Source: Isoetes taiwanensis (lineage: Eukaryota; Streptophyta; Lycopodiopsida; Isoetales; Isoetaceae). Taken from it: a stretch of DNA of 64,000 nucleotides. Under the pieces are notes generated by a model that saw only the letters and a program-made list of their open reading frames with translations, was not told the DNA's origin and ran no database searches. The position numbers were made by a program, and so were the translations under genes. Of the stretch, positions 44,814-56,538 are shown in pieces. The DNA lies in NCBI GenBank assembly GCA_021234155.1, contig JAJEKV010000033.1, positions 8,837,641 to 8,901,640 on the forward strand, read 5' to 3'. How positions within the stretch are numbered: position 1 is the stretch's first letter; each line of letters begins with the position of its first letter.

Positions 44814-46260
44814 GTGCATATTTCCGGCACATTGGACAGAGCCTCTTCTTCTTCGGTACTTCAACATCAACATAGTGTTGGAAAAGCTCGCAACAGAGTG
44901 TTGGTCCTACGAAGCTCCACCCCCGGATTAACCATAACCGAAGCTTCCATCGCCATAGTTGGTTTGGAATGGCTCGCTCAAAGAACCCGGAAGCGGGGAA
45001 TTATTAGAGACATCTCCATCTCACCTTCATCTCCAACCCGACTAGATGCGGAAGAAAAGAAGGCACCCTCGCTTTCTGGTTACGCTCAATCGAAAAAGGA
45101 GGTGGGCATTTTTTTTGGTACCTAAAAGGGCGGGAGATAGAAAAAAAAAAATGGAGGGCAGGGATCAAATCTGGGCCTAATTTAAAGCCAATAGGATTTT
45201 AGGACTTGGATCACAATCTGAGCCGCTTATCTCGACAGTTGGATGTGATACAATTATATAATGCCTATTTTTTGGGTTGCCCCTAGGGCACAATCCTTGG
45301 GGAGTGTGGGGTGACAAATAGAGGGCCACAGCTTCCTTCCACCTACTCATTGTCTTTGGCAGGTTTGTGATGGTCAAGGAGTGTCTGATTTGTTGTTCAT
45401 TTGAAGGGCATGGTGATGTTCTAGATTATTTAGGATGCCAACAGATGAAATTATTTGCTTGGTTTTTGCAATGTGCAGATCCAGATCCTTGGTTAAATTG
45501 GATTTTATGTCCATAAAGGAACAGATTTTCTTAAGATTACAACCCATTTTATTTCCAGCAATAGTCCTCTTGATGGTCCTTCTAACTTGTCCATGCAATA
45601 GGTGAAAAAGAATTAAAAACAAAGAGGTACTCTATCTGCCCATGAAACTTGGTCCACAGGGTAATGTCAATATTCTGAGTCCATTGGCAGAGCGCATTCA
45701 TAGTTCTGGAGTGGGGGAGTTGTTTGTCCTTCGCCAGCCTTCGAGGTGGACTTTTGGGGTAAGTTGCTTCTGGGGGGTTTTAAAAAACGATTTTCTATAG
45801 TCAAGACCTTTCCTCTACGTGATGACATGGTGCATGATCCTGGTCGTCTGAGGTAGGCAAGGGTGTTAAAACACTTAACCCCATCTGGGCCGCCTATTAT
45901 TAAGAAGCCGAGCTCAGTTAAGAAGCCCCAACTCAAATAAGGCCAAGACTTTTTGCGACTTCCTCGCCACTGGTGAGAGGCCAGACCCTAGGAGATGGAT
46001 CCCAAAGCGCAGCGCTCCCTAGGAGCGATGTACGCTAATGCCCACTCTCCTGGAGCTCAGTTCCCATATCCGACTGCTGAATCCACTATTCAAGGACCCT
46101 AGTTTGAGCAAGTCCAAAAACTCCAAGATTGGTCTAAAAGAACTTATCAAGCCATGAAGCGTCCATGGGGCGAGCGTGTCTCGTTTGGGTAGTACGGAGG
46201 CTCCAGAATGGCGATTCAACTTCATAATGTCATCTGGAATGGCGAAATTATTTTAGGGAT
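44814..46260. other. CACTA-like interior with decayed coding-like stretches of unknown origin
   Basis: Frame 44814-45125 (plus, 103 codons) and the plus-strand stretch from about 45994 (MDPKAQRSLGAMYANAHSP) look compositionally coding. They match no family I recognise and contain stops. A ~70-bp direct repeat (GTAATGnCnATnTTCTGAGT, CCATTGGCnGAGC) occurs at about 45660 and 46420. Confidence 0.3.
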
Positions 46261-46940
46261 CAAGTTACATGGTCAATTTTCCCAAACAAAGAAGCATGAA
46301 TGCCCTAACTGGCAGTATTTCGCAGGCACCATCTAGACCAATTGACTATCAGTGTGTTGGACATGAGCTCTTTTGGCACTTCTTTGAGAAGGGGTGGTCT
46401 TCTGCCTAGGAAAGTTGTTCCCCAGAGTAATGCCGATGTTCTGAGTCCATTGGCGGAGCCCATTCATAGTGCTGAAGTGAGAGCAGTCTTCTACCCTGTG
46501 CATATGACATGAGCCATGCCCAGTACCAAACCCTGCTTTTCTTTAATGGCGTGCCAACTTTGTCCTTCGTGAGTTAAAAAAATTAAAATACCAACTATAA
46601 ATGAAGAGAAAATCACCAAAATTAAAACTTGAGATTTTAAATATTTTCGTCTTGTGCAAAGATAAAATATAAAAAATAGACTTCACACAAAAAAGATTAG
46701 TCTTTAAGAAATTGGGATCGCTATGAACTCTTATTGCTTCAATCAATGTTAACTTAGTGATAAGAAGGTATTGTTCGTCAAATTTACCCTAGTCAGATAA
46801 AGGACCTTTGATAAATTTCAAAGGATCCATTTATTCTCAAGTAAAATGATTGACTTAATTACATGGCGATATTCTTTAGTAAACTGATTAAAATGATCAT
46901 ACAGTGTCCGATATATGTTTTGATTACAAACATACAGCAC

Positions 46941-47009
46941 AATGTCTGGAACCAAAATAGAATACTGAGGCAAAATGTCTGGAACCAAAATAGAATACTG
47001 AGGCAAAAT
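46941..47009. repeat. 33-bp tandem duplication, two copies
   Basis: ATGTCTGGAACCAAAATAGA... is repeated with a period of 33 bp from 46942. Confidence 0.8.
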
Positions 47010-47370
47010 GTCCCAACTGGACCCTACGATACATGTAGGGCACCTCCTAAGCATCGAACAAGAAAAAAAAAAGTGTCATTCCCCCATCTTGACAGAATTT
47101 GGCCAAAATTTATTCAAGAACATCCTACTTATGTATATACAATGAGGCATGGTTTTGGTCTTGGTTGGACTCGATCAACTATTGAGTTAGATGATTGTTG
47201 ATACACCATGAAATAAACTATAATAATGCTTAGGTATATCATTTGTAATTGCAAGATTCTTGAACACAATGAATTAGTCTTCAAACCATTAAATTATTTT
47301 TTTTTTTTTGAAGAATATAGGAATATATTAAACCACTAGAATGTGATCAAGTACAATGATAAGTGTGGTG

Positions 47371-50300
47371 CTAAGAAATGAAGTGCCCATCATGATTCAC
47401 AATCTGTAAGAATGTCGACCAAATTTCCCGCTTAACTGTGCCAGACAAGCTTGAGACTTGGTAAGCCTGCCACAACTTATGCCTCAAGATCGGAACCAAC
47501 CGAAAAGGGCTAAGCACTGCATTTTGAAAGACCTTCGCTCTCCGTCTTTTCCAAATCAACCACAGAAGCCAAGCTCTGCATAAATGGAACGCCTGCTGCT
47601 TGGCCACTGACCAACTGCTAGGAAAGACTCCCATGAGAAGCTTCTGACTGCACAGTGAAGACCCAAAGAGGGCTCTCACCCAGGACCAAGCTGCCCCTAC
47701 CTCTGTGCATAGGACAAAGCAGTGCTCAATGGTCTCTCGGCGCCTCCCACATAGAGGGCATGTTTCCGCTACCTGAGGCTTGAACCTGTGTACTCGGACA
47801 TTCACCCTGAGGCTACGGTGCAAGATCTGCCATAAAAGGGTACGGATTTTAGGAGGAGGCAATGTATTCCATGCCCACTTCCACATGGCGGGCCACTTAC
47901 TCCCTGGAAGCTTAAGTGACCACTTATCCGAAGGTGGCAATGTGTCATGAAGCGCTAGAAGCCCATAAGCCGATGCTACAAACTGAGATGCATCAAGTCC
48001 ACTATGCGACTTCCAAACGCGATTGACTTGAGAAGACAACTGCAATGGAATAGCATTCGCAATTCTGGCCCAAGTCCGAATGTCGGTAGAGAAGCCAAAT
48101 CGATCCCTAAAAACTCCCCGCGCGCGGGTGACCCTCCCAATACCGATCCGCGGATGGATGTTACCCTACGCAAACAATCCATCGGGCCCGCTTGAGTACA
48201 CAGGTGTAGGGAAGAGGCCAAGGGAGATGCAAAATCCAAGGGTACCCAAAGAAAGGGTGATGAGGCTACCATACACCTGCTAGGGTCCAATGAAAAGAGA
48301 ACCTTGACCACCTTCCAGGCCTTGAGGAGACCTTTAAGAAAAGGCGAAGCATGAGGGAATGGCGCCAAATCCTCAAAGCAGAGCCCACGGCAACTGAGGC
48401 GGAATTGCTGGCTTCCTAAACACAATAGAGTGGCGGTTTAATTGCCAACAGAGTCAATCACGGGGATTGTTGCTCCTGCAACAACTGCGGATGAATTCGA
48501 CACGTAAGACGCCGTGTGCAAGGACACATCAAGCATACCTAAGCCCCCGCCTTTACGGGGCCGCACACACTTCCACCATGCGACCTTCACTTTGTAGCCC
48601 CCCTCCTCATTTCCTCCCCAAACAAAATTGCGAATGGTGTCATCCAACTCCTTAACCACACTTTCTGGCACAAGTATGCAGGAGGCTGCATAAACATGAG
48701 TGCTACAGAGCACCGACTTGGCTATCCAGAATCCTACCAGCCATGGTGAGTTTACTTCCCCTCCACCAGTTCAGATCTTTGCTTAAGATTACGTAATGTC
48801 TCGCCCAAATTGCCCTAGCATTAATGTCCAAGCCAAATGGTATGCCTAACGGTTTGGCGGGTAATGTGGTGGTGTAAGAGCCCGTGGAAACCGACTCAAC
48901 CACGCGGGGAGGAGGTTCCTCCGGTACCCACATGGCGCAGCACTTGACCCCGTTAAGCAAGCACCCGAAGCTAAAGAAAAGGCATCCAAAATATTCTTGG
49001 CTGCACGGAGATTGGACTCATCTCGCATGAAGAAAGAGGAATGTATCATCCGCAAATTGATTGCAAACCTGTTGCGACCCATCATCCATCTTGGAGACCT
49101 TGCACCACATTGTCGAGAATCGCTACCGAAAAAGCTGCGAGAGCTTCACGCCACTATAGTGAACAGGAAGGGGCCAGCGGACATCCACGCCTAATGCCTC
49201 GGCCCACGAGAGAAGATTGAAGAGGTCTCACCACGACACCACTTTCGTAAGCCCTAGCGGATACGATGCGACTTCATAACCGTTTCCCCTGAAACTAGGT
49301 CCGCGCAAAGGCACGCATTATATCGCCAAGAAGCGCCAGCTAACACTGTCATAAGCCTTGGCAAAATCCATTTTAAGAAAAACAAGGGGCTGCCTCATCC
49401 CACTGAGCCCAATGCACTCCCTCAAAAGCAAAGACCACATTATGAAGAATGTTCATTTGTGGTATAAAACCCGATCGCTTTCTGCACTAATGGCGTGAAC
49501 TAGTCTTGGCTTAAGCCTCTCAGCCAAAGCCTTAGCAATGATTTTATACACTCTGGACAAATGAGTAATAGGCCTCCGGTCATTGATGGTTTTAGGATGC
49601 TTACACTTGGGTATAAGTGAAATACAACCTGTATTCAGCCGAGGATGCATCGCGTTATTCCCCAAAAGATCCACATACACCTGCACCACCGAGTCCCCCA
49701 CCCATTCCCAGTACTTCTGAAAAAACTCCACTGGTATTCCATCTAATCCGGGACACTTATTCCGGAATAACAGTGGCATGCATCCCCAACTCCCGCCTCC
49801 CATCAGCGGCTCCTCCAAGCTCTGTCTTTGAAGGGTGAGATTCTTAGCGATACCTTGGCGGCACCAGCTCTTGAAAAACACTCTGTGAGGCGGGCTCTCC
49901 TTGAAAAATGTTTCATAGTCTTGTTGCTACAAAGGCCTTGATAGCATCTGGTTCTTTGCAACAACACCCACAGGGTGTAACTATGTCCGCCATGGCTGCT
50001 GCATACTTCTTCTGGCGGGCTGCTCGGAAAAAGACTTTGGAGCAAGTGTCAGACTGCTTCAGCCATGTCAAACCTGCTTTGACCCTAGCCTGCGACACCT
50101 TGGCCTCCTCCTCAACCTCGATCTGACGAAGCACCTCGCTGCTCCGCAAGCCATCGAGAGACCAGCCCTCTAAGAGACTCGATTCGCGATATAAGGCATC
50201 CAACCTGCGACGCTGAGCCAAAGCCTTTTGCCGCCCCCATTCTTTCGCAAATTGTTTTACCCTAGCAAATGCTGTAACCATTGCACTCATTCCGCTATCC

Positions 50301-51128
50301 TGGCTGAATATCTGCTGCCAAATGAGCTTACACCTACTGTGAACTACGGATCTGAAGAAAGCTTGTGTTAAGCTTAAAACCATCTGAGGCAGCGGTGGGT
50401 GGTCATGAAAGCCGTGAATGATCCGGGGAGTGTGATCGAGACAGAGGTGGCGAACATTCACCCTAGTGAAGGCCGGAGCATAATCCAAGGCTGGCTGGAG
50501 TGCCATAAACTCTATCCGACCTAGAGTATGCCCTACCATGCCCCAAACCCAATTATTGCACCAAGTAAAATTTCGATCCCGGGAAGCTCTGTCAAACCCC
50601 TCCTCCTGCACAAACCTAAGCCATTGGTCACTCGAACCACCACAATATTCGAACCAATACCATGCCTGTCCTCTGGGAGCTCCACCATGTTAAAGTCACC
50701 CAGGACAAACCATGTAGAACCCATACCAAAGGATTGGAGCTTATTTCGCAATTGTGCCCATAAGCAACCTCTCTGAGTGGCCCCAATTGGTGCATACACA
50801 TTCAGTAAACCCCACTCGGACTGGCCCTCCTTCCATTTAATCACTGCCCACTGGCCTTGGCTATCTGTGGCTGAAAAGGTTACATGTACACCCATTTTCC
50901 AACAAATCAAAGTACCTCCCCCAGCCCCCGCCCGTTGTAGCATTTCTGCACCACGCATCGATTACCCAAGATATTCATTAGGTTGGTAATATCACCCCTG
51001 GCACATTTATGCTCCTGCAAACACAAGATATCTGGATTAAGATTCTTCACAGCCATGGCGAGACGTGCTCGCTTATTCGGCGAGGATTTGATGCCTCTCA
51101 CATTCCAAGATAGAATTTTCTTATCCAT
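47371..51128 (-). pseudogene. LINE-B ORF2: endonuclease, reverse transcriptase, zf-RVT
   Basis: It starts MDKKILSWNVRGIKSS (51128). The endonuclease has CLQEHKC, FVLGDFNMVE and FTWCNN motifs. The catalytic S-D-H strand is changed to CLDHTPRI. The reverse transcriptase has NKCPGLDGIPVEFFQKYWEW, LNTGCISLIPK and RRPITHLSRVYKI (49453-49881). The YADD-box region is disrupted, followed by FMRDESNLRAAKNIL and NFVWGG (48438-49085). The tail has the zf-RVT finger CPLCGRR, then HCFVLC (47371-48045). At least five frame changes split the ORF, so the protein is dead, but motif order is complete. Intact relatives nick target DNA and prime reverse transcription from the nick. Confidence 0.8.
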
Positions 51129-52863
51129 GTGGGTCGTTGTGCACCAAGGGTCGGGATCCCCTTGTAAAGCCTCACATGCCTCAACACTATCAGCCGGGGA
51201 AGAAAAGTTCGACTACCCGATCAATCACCATTCGATCCACTTGAGGAGGGGACTTTTGCATTGGGGGGGCTGCGGATGGGCTAAGTGACCCTCTTGAGGA
51301 GCTCTCACCGAGCTCGCCTCCTAGAAACAACTTGTTGCCACCCTTCCTTTTCTGCTGCAACTCTTCAATGCGTGCAAGTCTCCCATGCAGACCTCGGGAT
51401 CCACCATACGAGAGGAGGGTTCAGGTTGTGTCTCTGGACTGCCCCACGCTCCCACAGCCTTCAACACGGGGGGAACGGTCAAGGAGGGGTGAAGGCGGAC
51501 CAACCACTATTTGCTCTGCGCTTGCAGGTCGAAAGTGAGGCTTATCTTTGGTGAAACCGCTTAGCGAGGGAAACATTGCCAAAAGCTCTCCCCATTGAGC
51601 AAGTCCAACTGGAAGTAGGAATAGAAATCACCACTTTTAACCACAAGACTCGAGGTACCATCTCATCCGCCTGGGAATACCTACACATATCCGTGGTGCA
51701 CCCACAATCGAATGCGCTTATGTGAGTTCCGTGCCTTTGGCCATGGCCACTAGAAACTCGGGCACCATCATCTCTCGGAGGCGGATCCCGGATTTGAAGC
51801 CAAAGATGGCACTCTAACCGCAGCAGGCCCAGCGTAAGAGAAACCGGAGCATAATTTCGAACAAAACATAGGCCCCTCCCATACGTGCCACTCCATGCGA
51901 GACCAACCGCTCCACCGTGGCCTCAGAATCAACCATAATAAGAAAAAAAATTATTACCCGGAGACTTCGTGGTCACATATGGAGGCAACCCCGGCCTCTT
52001 AAACCGGAGCCGTAGCCGATTCCAAGCCTCTGTGATATCCAAAAAGACCCTGAAATGGCCTAACATCAAGATGCAACCAAATTCTCTCAGATAATCTGCA
52101 CATGCTTACGGTGATTGATTTCTACAACAGAGGTAATGATTTAAAACTTTGTCGCAAATCCTTCTTATTATTACGCTCTAAGATAAGCGGTGCCTCTGTC
52201 ACCCTAGAACTTTTCTCAAAGACTTTCGCTTTGTAAGCGGTTGCCTAATCCAATCGAGAAAACCTAGGCCTAGAAAGGCGGCAACAAGTGTCATTACCTT
52301 TCCATGCATGAGGAGTTGGGGCTCGTGGGCGGTTGAGGCACCACCTCCGGGAAGCCGCAGATATCCGAAAGGGGTCCTCCGGCAAAGACATCACCATTCA
52401 CACCAACCAAGGATGGCAAAGTTACAGACTCCAAAGGTGGCATTGAGCTGGGCACCACCTCTCTATTCTCCATCCTACCCGAATTCCCAAAAGCCAGCTC
52501 CTGGGAATCCACCGGCTGCCTACTGGATACATCCTGGCTAAGAATTGGCTCTTGAAGATCCAGCGCCAAGCTGACGCAGGTTTTGGATATATCCTTGCCT
52601 CCTTTCTTTCCTCTCGCAGCATCTCTGACACGAATCCCTGGCCCAGCCTTCTCCAGGCCCAAACTCGGTGCAGAATTACCCGCCATCACCATGCTCAGGG
52701 GTTTACAGCAGAAGGCCGCAACAGGGGGATCAAATCCGGCCCCCAAACACAGCAAAAACCAAAGAAGAATATGTGCAAAAAGAAGAATCACTGAAAGAGC
52801 TTTCCAACGAACCAAAGATCGCTGAAAACGGAGTCCGGATGCAGAAGTTATGAGGGATTCCAC
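51129..52863 (-). pseudogene. LINE-B ORF1 (gag-like), decayed
   Basis: The N-terminal frame (52863-52294, 189 codons) contains GIRVRDAARGKKGG and a Ser/Pro-rich stretch. Further on, in other frames, sequence near 51990-52060 reads AWNRLRLRFKRPGLPPYV, the DUF4283-like core also seen in LINE-A (VGSWLSRHFRKLGLPAY). Multiple frameshifts make it non-functional. Confidence 0.6.
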
Positions 52864-53235
52864 AAACCGCCACTGCCGCCATCACCATGGCGCCCATCTG
52901 AGCGCCTCACCATGGCATCTTTTGTTCCTTCGAGGCATGGATTCAAATTATTCATTTAGTATCTTAAGAAAATAGTAGTCTTAATAAACCACTACTAGTT
53001 TTAGTTTGAATTGAAATGGTCCCATAAACTACATCTAGTTTTAGCAAACCACTATCTTATAAGTAACTGAACTAAATAACCATGCTGTAAACCACTATTC
53101 ATTTTGACAAACCACTATAGCATGTGGTTTTTTGCTATGAAATATAATGTTGTATAAAAAACCATGTCTATCATGGTTTTTAGATTATATGATATTACTT
53201 TTATATAGCAATTCATTTTTAGGCGCCTTGTGAGA

Positions 53236-55320
53236 TGTGTATGATATTTTCTGTGACTTTCGACGGTCCACTGCTTTGGATAGAATTCTAAACACAGGTG
53301 CCATCTCACTCATCCCCAAGGTCAAGGATCCTCAGACTATTTCAGACTGATGGCCCATCACATTATTGTCATCTATATATAAGATCTTCGCTAAGGCTTT
53401 TGCAGAGCGAGCGAAGGACATCTTGGCAGAGTCCATCTCAATAACCTAATCAGGTTTTCTTCTAAAAAGATGCATTCTGAATAATGTTGCTGCTGCTTAT
53501 GAAGGAATTTATTGGGCACGTAAACAAAACCTTCCAGTTATATACCGTAAGCTTGATTTTGCGAAGACTTACGACAGTGTTAGCTAGGAATTCATGCGTC
53601 GATGTATGCTAAGACTGGGATTTTGGGAACAATTCACATCAGATATTATGAAGCTGCATGTCTCTGCTCGGGCGACTATTATGTTCCATGGTGAGCCGTC
53701 AGATGCCTTCTCACTCGGTCGTGGTATTCACCAGGGATGCCCTTTAGCGCCACTACTTTTTACAATTGTCGCAGAGGCTTTGTTGCAGTTATTCACCATT
53801 GCAACCACAGAGGGACTTCTCCATGGTCTTGCAATGGAGGATGGCACACAAGAGGTTTGCAACCAATATGCAGACGACACGTTTCTTTTCCTAGTCACTA
53901 ATGCTGAGAATCTTGCAGCTGCCAAATTGCTCATAACGGTGTCCTTGTAGGGCGGCAGAACTGTACAGCTTTATGGACATTGGATACTCCGATTCCGGCA
54001 TGTGTTCATGATTATCCATGGAAATTACTTGCGCATGGATAGGCCACCAAGTTGTTGGGGATTCCAGTTGGCATCCATGTTACTATGGAAACTGCATGGG
54101 AGGAGATCATTAAGGGTGGAGAAGCACTTGTTCTGGTGGTCCACCGCAAAGTTGTCTCTTGAGGGTCACATTACAATGGCCAAGTCAGTCCTTAGTAGTA
54201 CCCATATTTATATGGCATCCTTACTGCTTGCCCCATAAATCAAAGTAGGTGAGCTCATTGCAATAGTTCGGAACTTTATATGGGCAGGTACTGAGGAAGG
54301 TGTTATGATTAAGGTGGCTTGGTCGAAGTGCATCCTTCCAAAATGGGCAGGTGGTCTGAGTATGATGGACTTCTAACTGCAGAGCAAAGTCCTTATTTCA
54401 AAGTTCATTTGGAGACTCCTGAATGGTGAAGAGGACTCTTCTGGGTTACGCCTTCTTAGACAAGCTCTTGGTCATTGTATCCCTCTAGACAAAAAGGTTG
54501 TCAAACTAGACCTACCTTGGGCGTTATTTCAGACTCTGCAGCCTTTTCCAAGTGCTTCTCCATTTTTGCGTGGTTTGTTGACAGCATGGGAGGCAGTCAA
54601 ACATCTTTTCTGGCCATGCCCCTCCATCCACACCCTATTGGAGACTCCATGGTGGTGGGCATCACTGCCTCCAGACCCCTCAGCACCTCCACTGGCAACA
54701 TCAGTTCATCCCCTTACACAGAGACGATGGGTTCTTGCAGGTGTTGTCTCTATTCAAGATGGTATGAAGGGGATCGCCTACTATCTTGGCCGAAATTTCA
54801 GGCAAAGTTCCTGCTCTCTCATTGGGATGTGTCTCTATGGGAGAAGGTCGCGAAAAATTTGCCTCTTATAGTGCAAGTTGGTATTGCTGAAAGGGTGCCA
54901 TGGGACTGTCATGAAAATATTCACAAAGGCAAGCACTTTGTTAGATCAGTATATCGCCTTCTTTTAGCACCACAACACCTCCAGTTGCGAGATGGATGAC
55001 ACCTACTGGTTCCACAGCCCATTTTGTATCGTACATGGCGATGGCTTTAGGATAGGTTGCTCCACCCTAAAGTCTCTATACTGTGGTGGCAAATTATCCA
55101 CAGATGCCTGCGTGTTAATGCCTTCCGATACCGCTATGATCCTCGCATACCTACAGCATTCTCGCTCTGCCTTTCAGACGTTGAGACTCTTGAGCACTGT
55201 CTCTTTGATTGTCCAGAGTTTTAACCAGCGTGGTCTTGGCTACAAGGTTTGTTTAACAGTACATTGGACTGCCGATGCATCCTCTTGGCGTCCTATCCCA
55301 ATGCATGCCCCCTAGCTAAA
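53236..55320 (+). pseudogene. LINE-A ORF2, rest of reverse transcriptase and zf-RVT tail
   Basis: It resumes VYDIFCDFRR and LNTGAISLIPKVKDP (a stop follows SD), then RCMLRLGFWEQF, HQGCPLAPLLF and the catalytic NQYADDTFLF (53594-53950, YADD box). After frame changes come the thumb region (53990-54480), IRNFIWAGTEEG-like text near 54270, and the C-terminal finger around LSDVETLEHCLFDCPEF (about 55170-55222). The 3' UTR ends GTCCTTC plus A13 at 55682. The 11.2 kb DNA transposon separates it from its 5' half. Confidence 0.75.
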
Positions 55321-55692
55321 CAGAAGGCATTCCATCTTGGTTCTGGTTGGCTCCTGGGGTCAATATGAGAGCGTCGCAGATACTACATCTTTCAGGGCAT
55401 TTATTCATCTGCACATGGTGTTATTACAGTGGCCCGGAAAAAGATACTGACAGCCTACGGGTGTTCCTCCTTTGAATCAAAAATGTTGGAACACATCTGC
55501 ATTCAGTATCTTCGAATTGATTCTTATCGTTAGTCTCCTATTCTGGAGTAAGTACATCGTGCCCCAAACTCGTGCTCCCGTGACATCTTTTTGTGCTTAC
55601 ACAGTTAGATGAGACATGTAAATCTTATACTTTTTACCTGATTAATAAACTGTTTGGCTTTTGTCCTTCAAAAAAAAAAAAAGCCTAAAACC

Positions 55693-55955
55693 TCATAGTA
55701 TTTTGCAAAAATCATTATACAACATACCAAAACTTGTACAAGTATACCCCAAAAACGAGGATCACCATCTGTAGTCTAGATCGAGAAATAAAGGGCAAAT
55801 ATGCCCATCCAATAGCTCTCGATGCCAGGAGTCACCCCTCGTAAGAATATGCACCCAAACCGAAGGGGGTTTCAGGGGGACTTTAATTTAGATATTGAAT
55901 GCAATAGTTTATGTTAATGTTAATGGTAGTTATGAATTGGTAGTTATATGTTGCT
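55693..55955. mobile_element. M1 copy 3, right part
   Basis: TCATAGTATTTTGC, CATACCAAAACTTGTACAAG, TATACCCCAAAAACGAGG, GGGCAAATATGCCC, AGCTCTCGATGCC continue the M1 interior from 37357. Then come the terminal repeat AATATGCACCCAAACCGAAG and the arm GATATTGAATGCAATAG...TAGTTATATGTTGC. The outermost end is missing or diverged after 55955. Confidence 0.75.
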
Positions 55956-56047
55956 AGTGTTTGATACTTAGCCAATTGGAATTCATGAAATACTAATGAA
56001 CTTGACTGACCTAACCCTATTGGAATCCAAGTGAGATACGAGTTATG

Positions 56048-56538
56048 CGAGTTAGAAGACATATAGATTGATAAGTTACCATCTTTTGGTTCTGAGCAGG
56101 ATAAATTTTTTCGAGTTAGAAGAACATATAGATTGATAAGTTACCATCTTTTGGTTCCGAGAAGGATAATTTTTTTTCCGAGGTATCCTCCATTTTGGGC
56201 AGGGAAGGAAGAAGGGAATAATATCGTTTCCAATTATCTGGATCATTCGGAGTTGCCTCAATCCAAGCTAATTTTCTATTCATTTGTTCGATCTTATTCG
56301 GCTCTCTCCTAAATAAGTCACTTGAAACAATATAATTTTTATTTTGAAAGTTCCTATAATCAAAAAATCTTTTTTTTTCAAATGTTTTCTTAATTTTTTT
56401 TGAAGCTCTTGGCTCTCGAGAAGTAGAGAGGAAAAATGGAATATTCGACGGGTATGACCAAATATTATAAAGATTTGATTCTGGTAAAATGCAAAACCGT
56501 TGATCAACGAAAACCGAATGTGGATCACTTTTCTTTTT
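56048..56538 (-). pseudogene. Plastid-derived coding fragment (ycf1-like or long-form cemA; tentative)
   Basis: The minus strand reads through without stops from about 56535 to 56130 as SDPHSVFVDQRFCILPESN, then PFFLSTSREPRASKKIKKTF, FFDYRNFQNKNYIVSSDLF, then RKLAWIEATPNDPDNWKRYY and KMEDTSEKK. Lys/Phe/Asn-rich, AT-rich coding of this kind is typical of plastid genes with long hydrophilic parts. I think of ycf1, or an N-terminal extension of cemA; I cannot decide from memory. A 64-bp tandem duplication at its 3' end (56048 and 56112) repeats the last part. It would be a nuclear plastid insertion. Confidence 0.5.

Larger units (their letters stand above)
47297..52940 (-). mobile_element. LINE-B, minus strand, about 5.6 kb, near full length
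   Basis: An L1-type LINE with a 3' poly(A) (13 T on the plus strand, 47297-47309) and a GC-rich 5' end near 52940 (GGCGCTCAGATGGGCGCCAT, GATGGCGGCAGTGGCGG). ATTAAATTA (47288-47296) and ATTCAAATTA (52941-52950) are a plausible target duplication with one indel. On the minus strand the order is ORF1, endonuclease, reverse transcriptase and zf-RVT. It is inserted in the CACTA-like element. Relative to LINE-A it is the same type of LINE but clearly diverged. Confidence 0.8.
42045..53232. mobile_element. CACTA-like DNA transposon, 11.2 kb, non-autonomous
   Basis: Ends CACAAGGCCCCCAAAAA (left) and the complement of CACAAGGCGCCTAAAAA (right), 15 of 17 matching. A 3-bp duplication AGA lies at 42042-42044 and 53233-53235. 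Removing the element and one AGA joins EPD-VYD in the LINE-A reverse transcriptase frame. Both ends carry many AACCACTA / TGGTTT subterminal motifs, a CACTA hallmark. The 3-bp duplication and CAC start fit CACTA/EnSpm, although the canonical CACTA/CACTG pentamer is CACAA here. No transposase was recognised. The interior holds a small inverted-repeat element, a 60-bp tandem duplication and LINE-B. Confidence 0.8.
37358..55682 (+). mobile_element. LINE-A, plus strand, interrupted by two DNA transposons
   Basis: An L1-type LINE flanked by a 10-bp duplication with one mismatch (GCCTCAAACC 37348-37357, GCCTAAAACC 55683-55692) and ending in 13 A. Without its insertions it is about 6.4 kb. ORF1 spans about 37632-40621 and ORF2 about 40622-55320. 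The 5' UTR has CATAACTTCTACATCTGATG followed by TTAGAAAGCTTTTTGAG, resembling the LINE-B 5' UTR. Both ORFs carry stops and frameshifts. Insertions are at 39065-39754 (in ORF1) and 42045-53232 (in ORF2). It lies inside M1 copy 3. Confidence 0.85.

Noticed and set aside
44814-45125. 103-codon plus-strand ORF as a CACTA transposase fragment
   Set aside because: No transposase motif is visible. I left it as an unassigned coding-like stretch.
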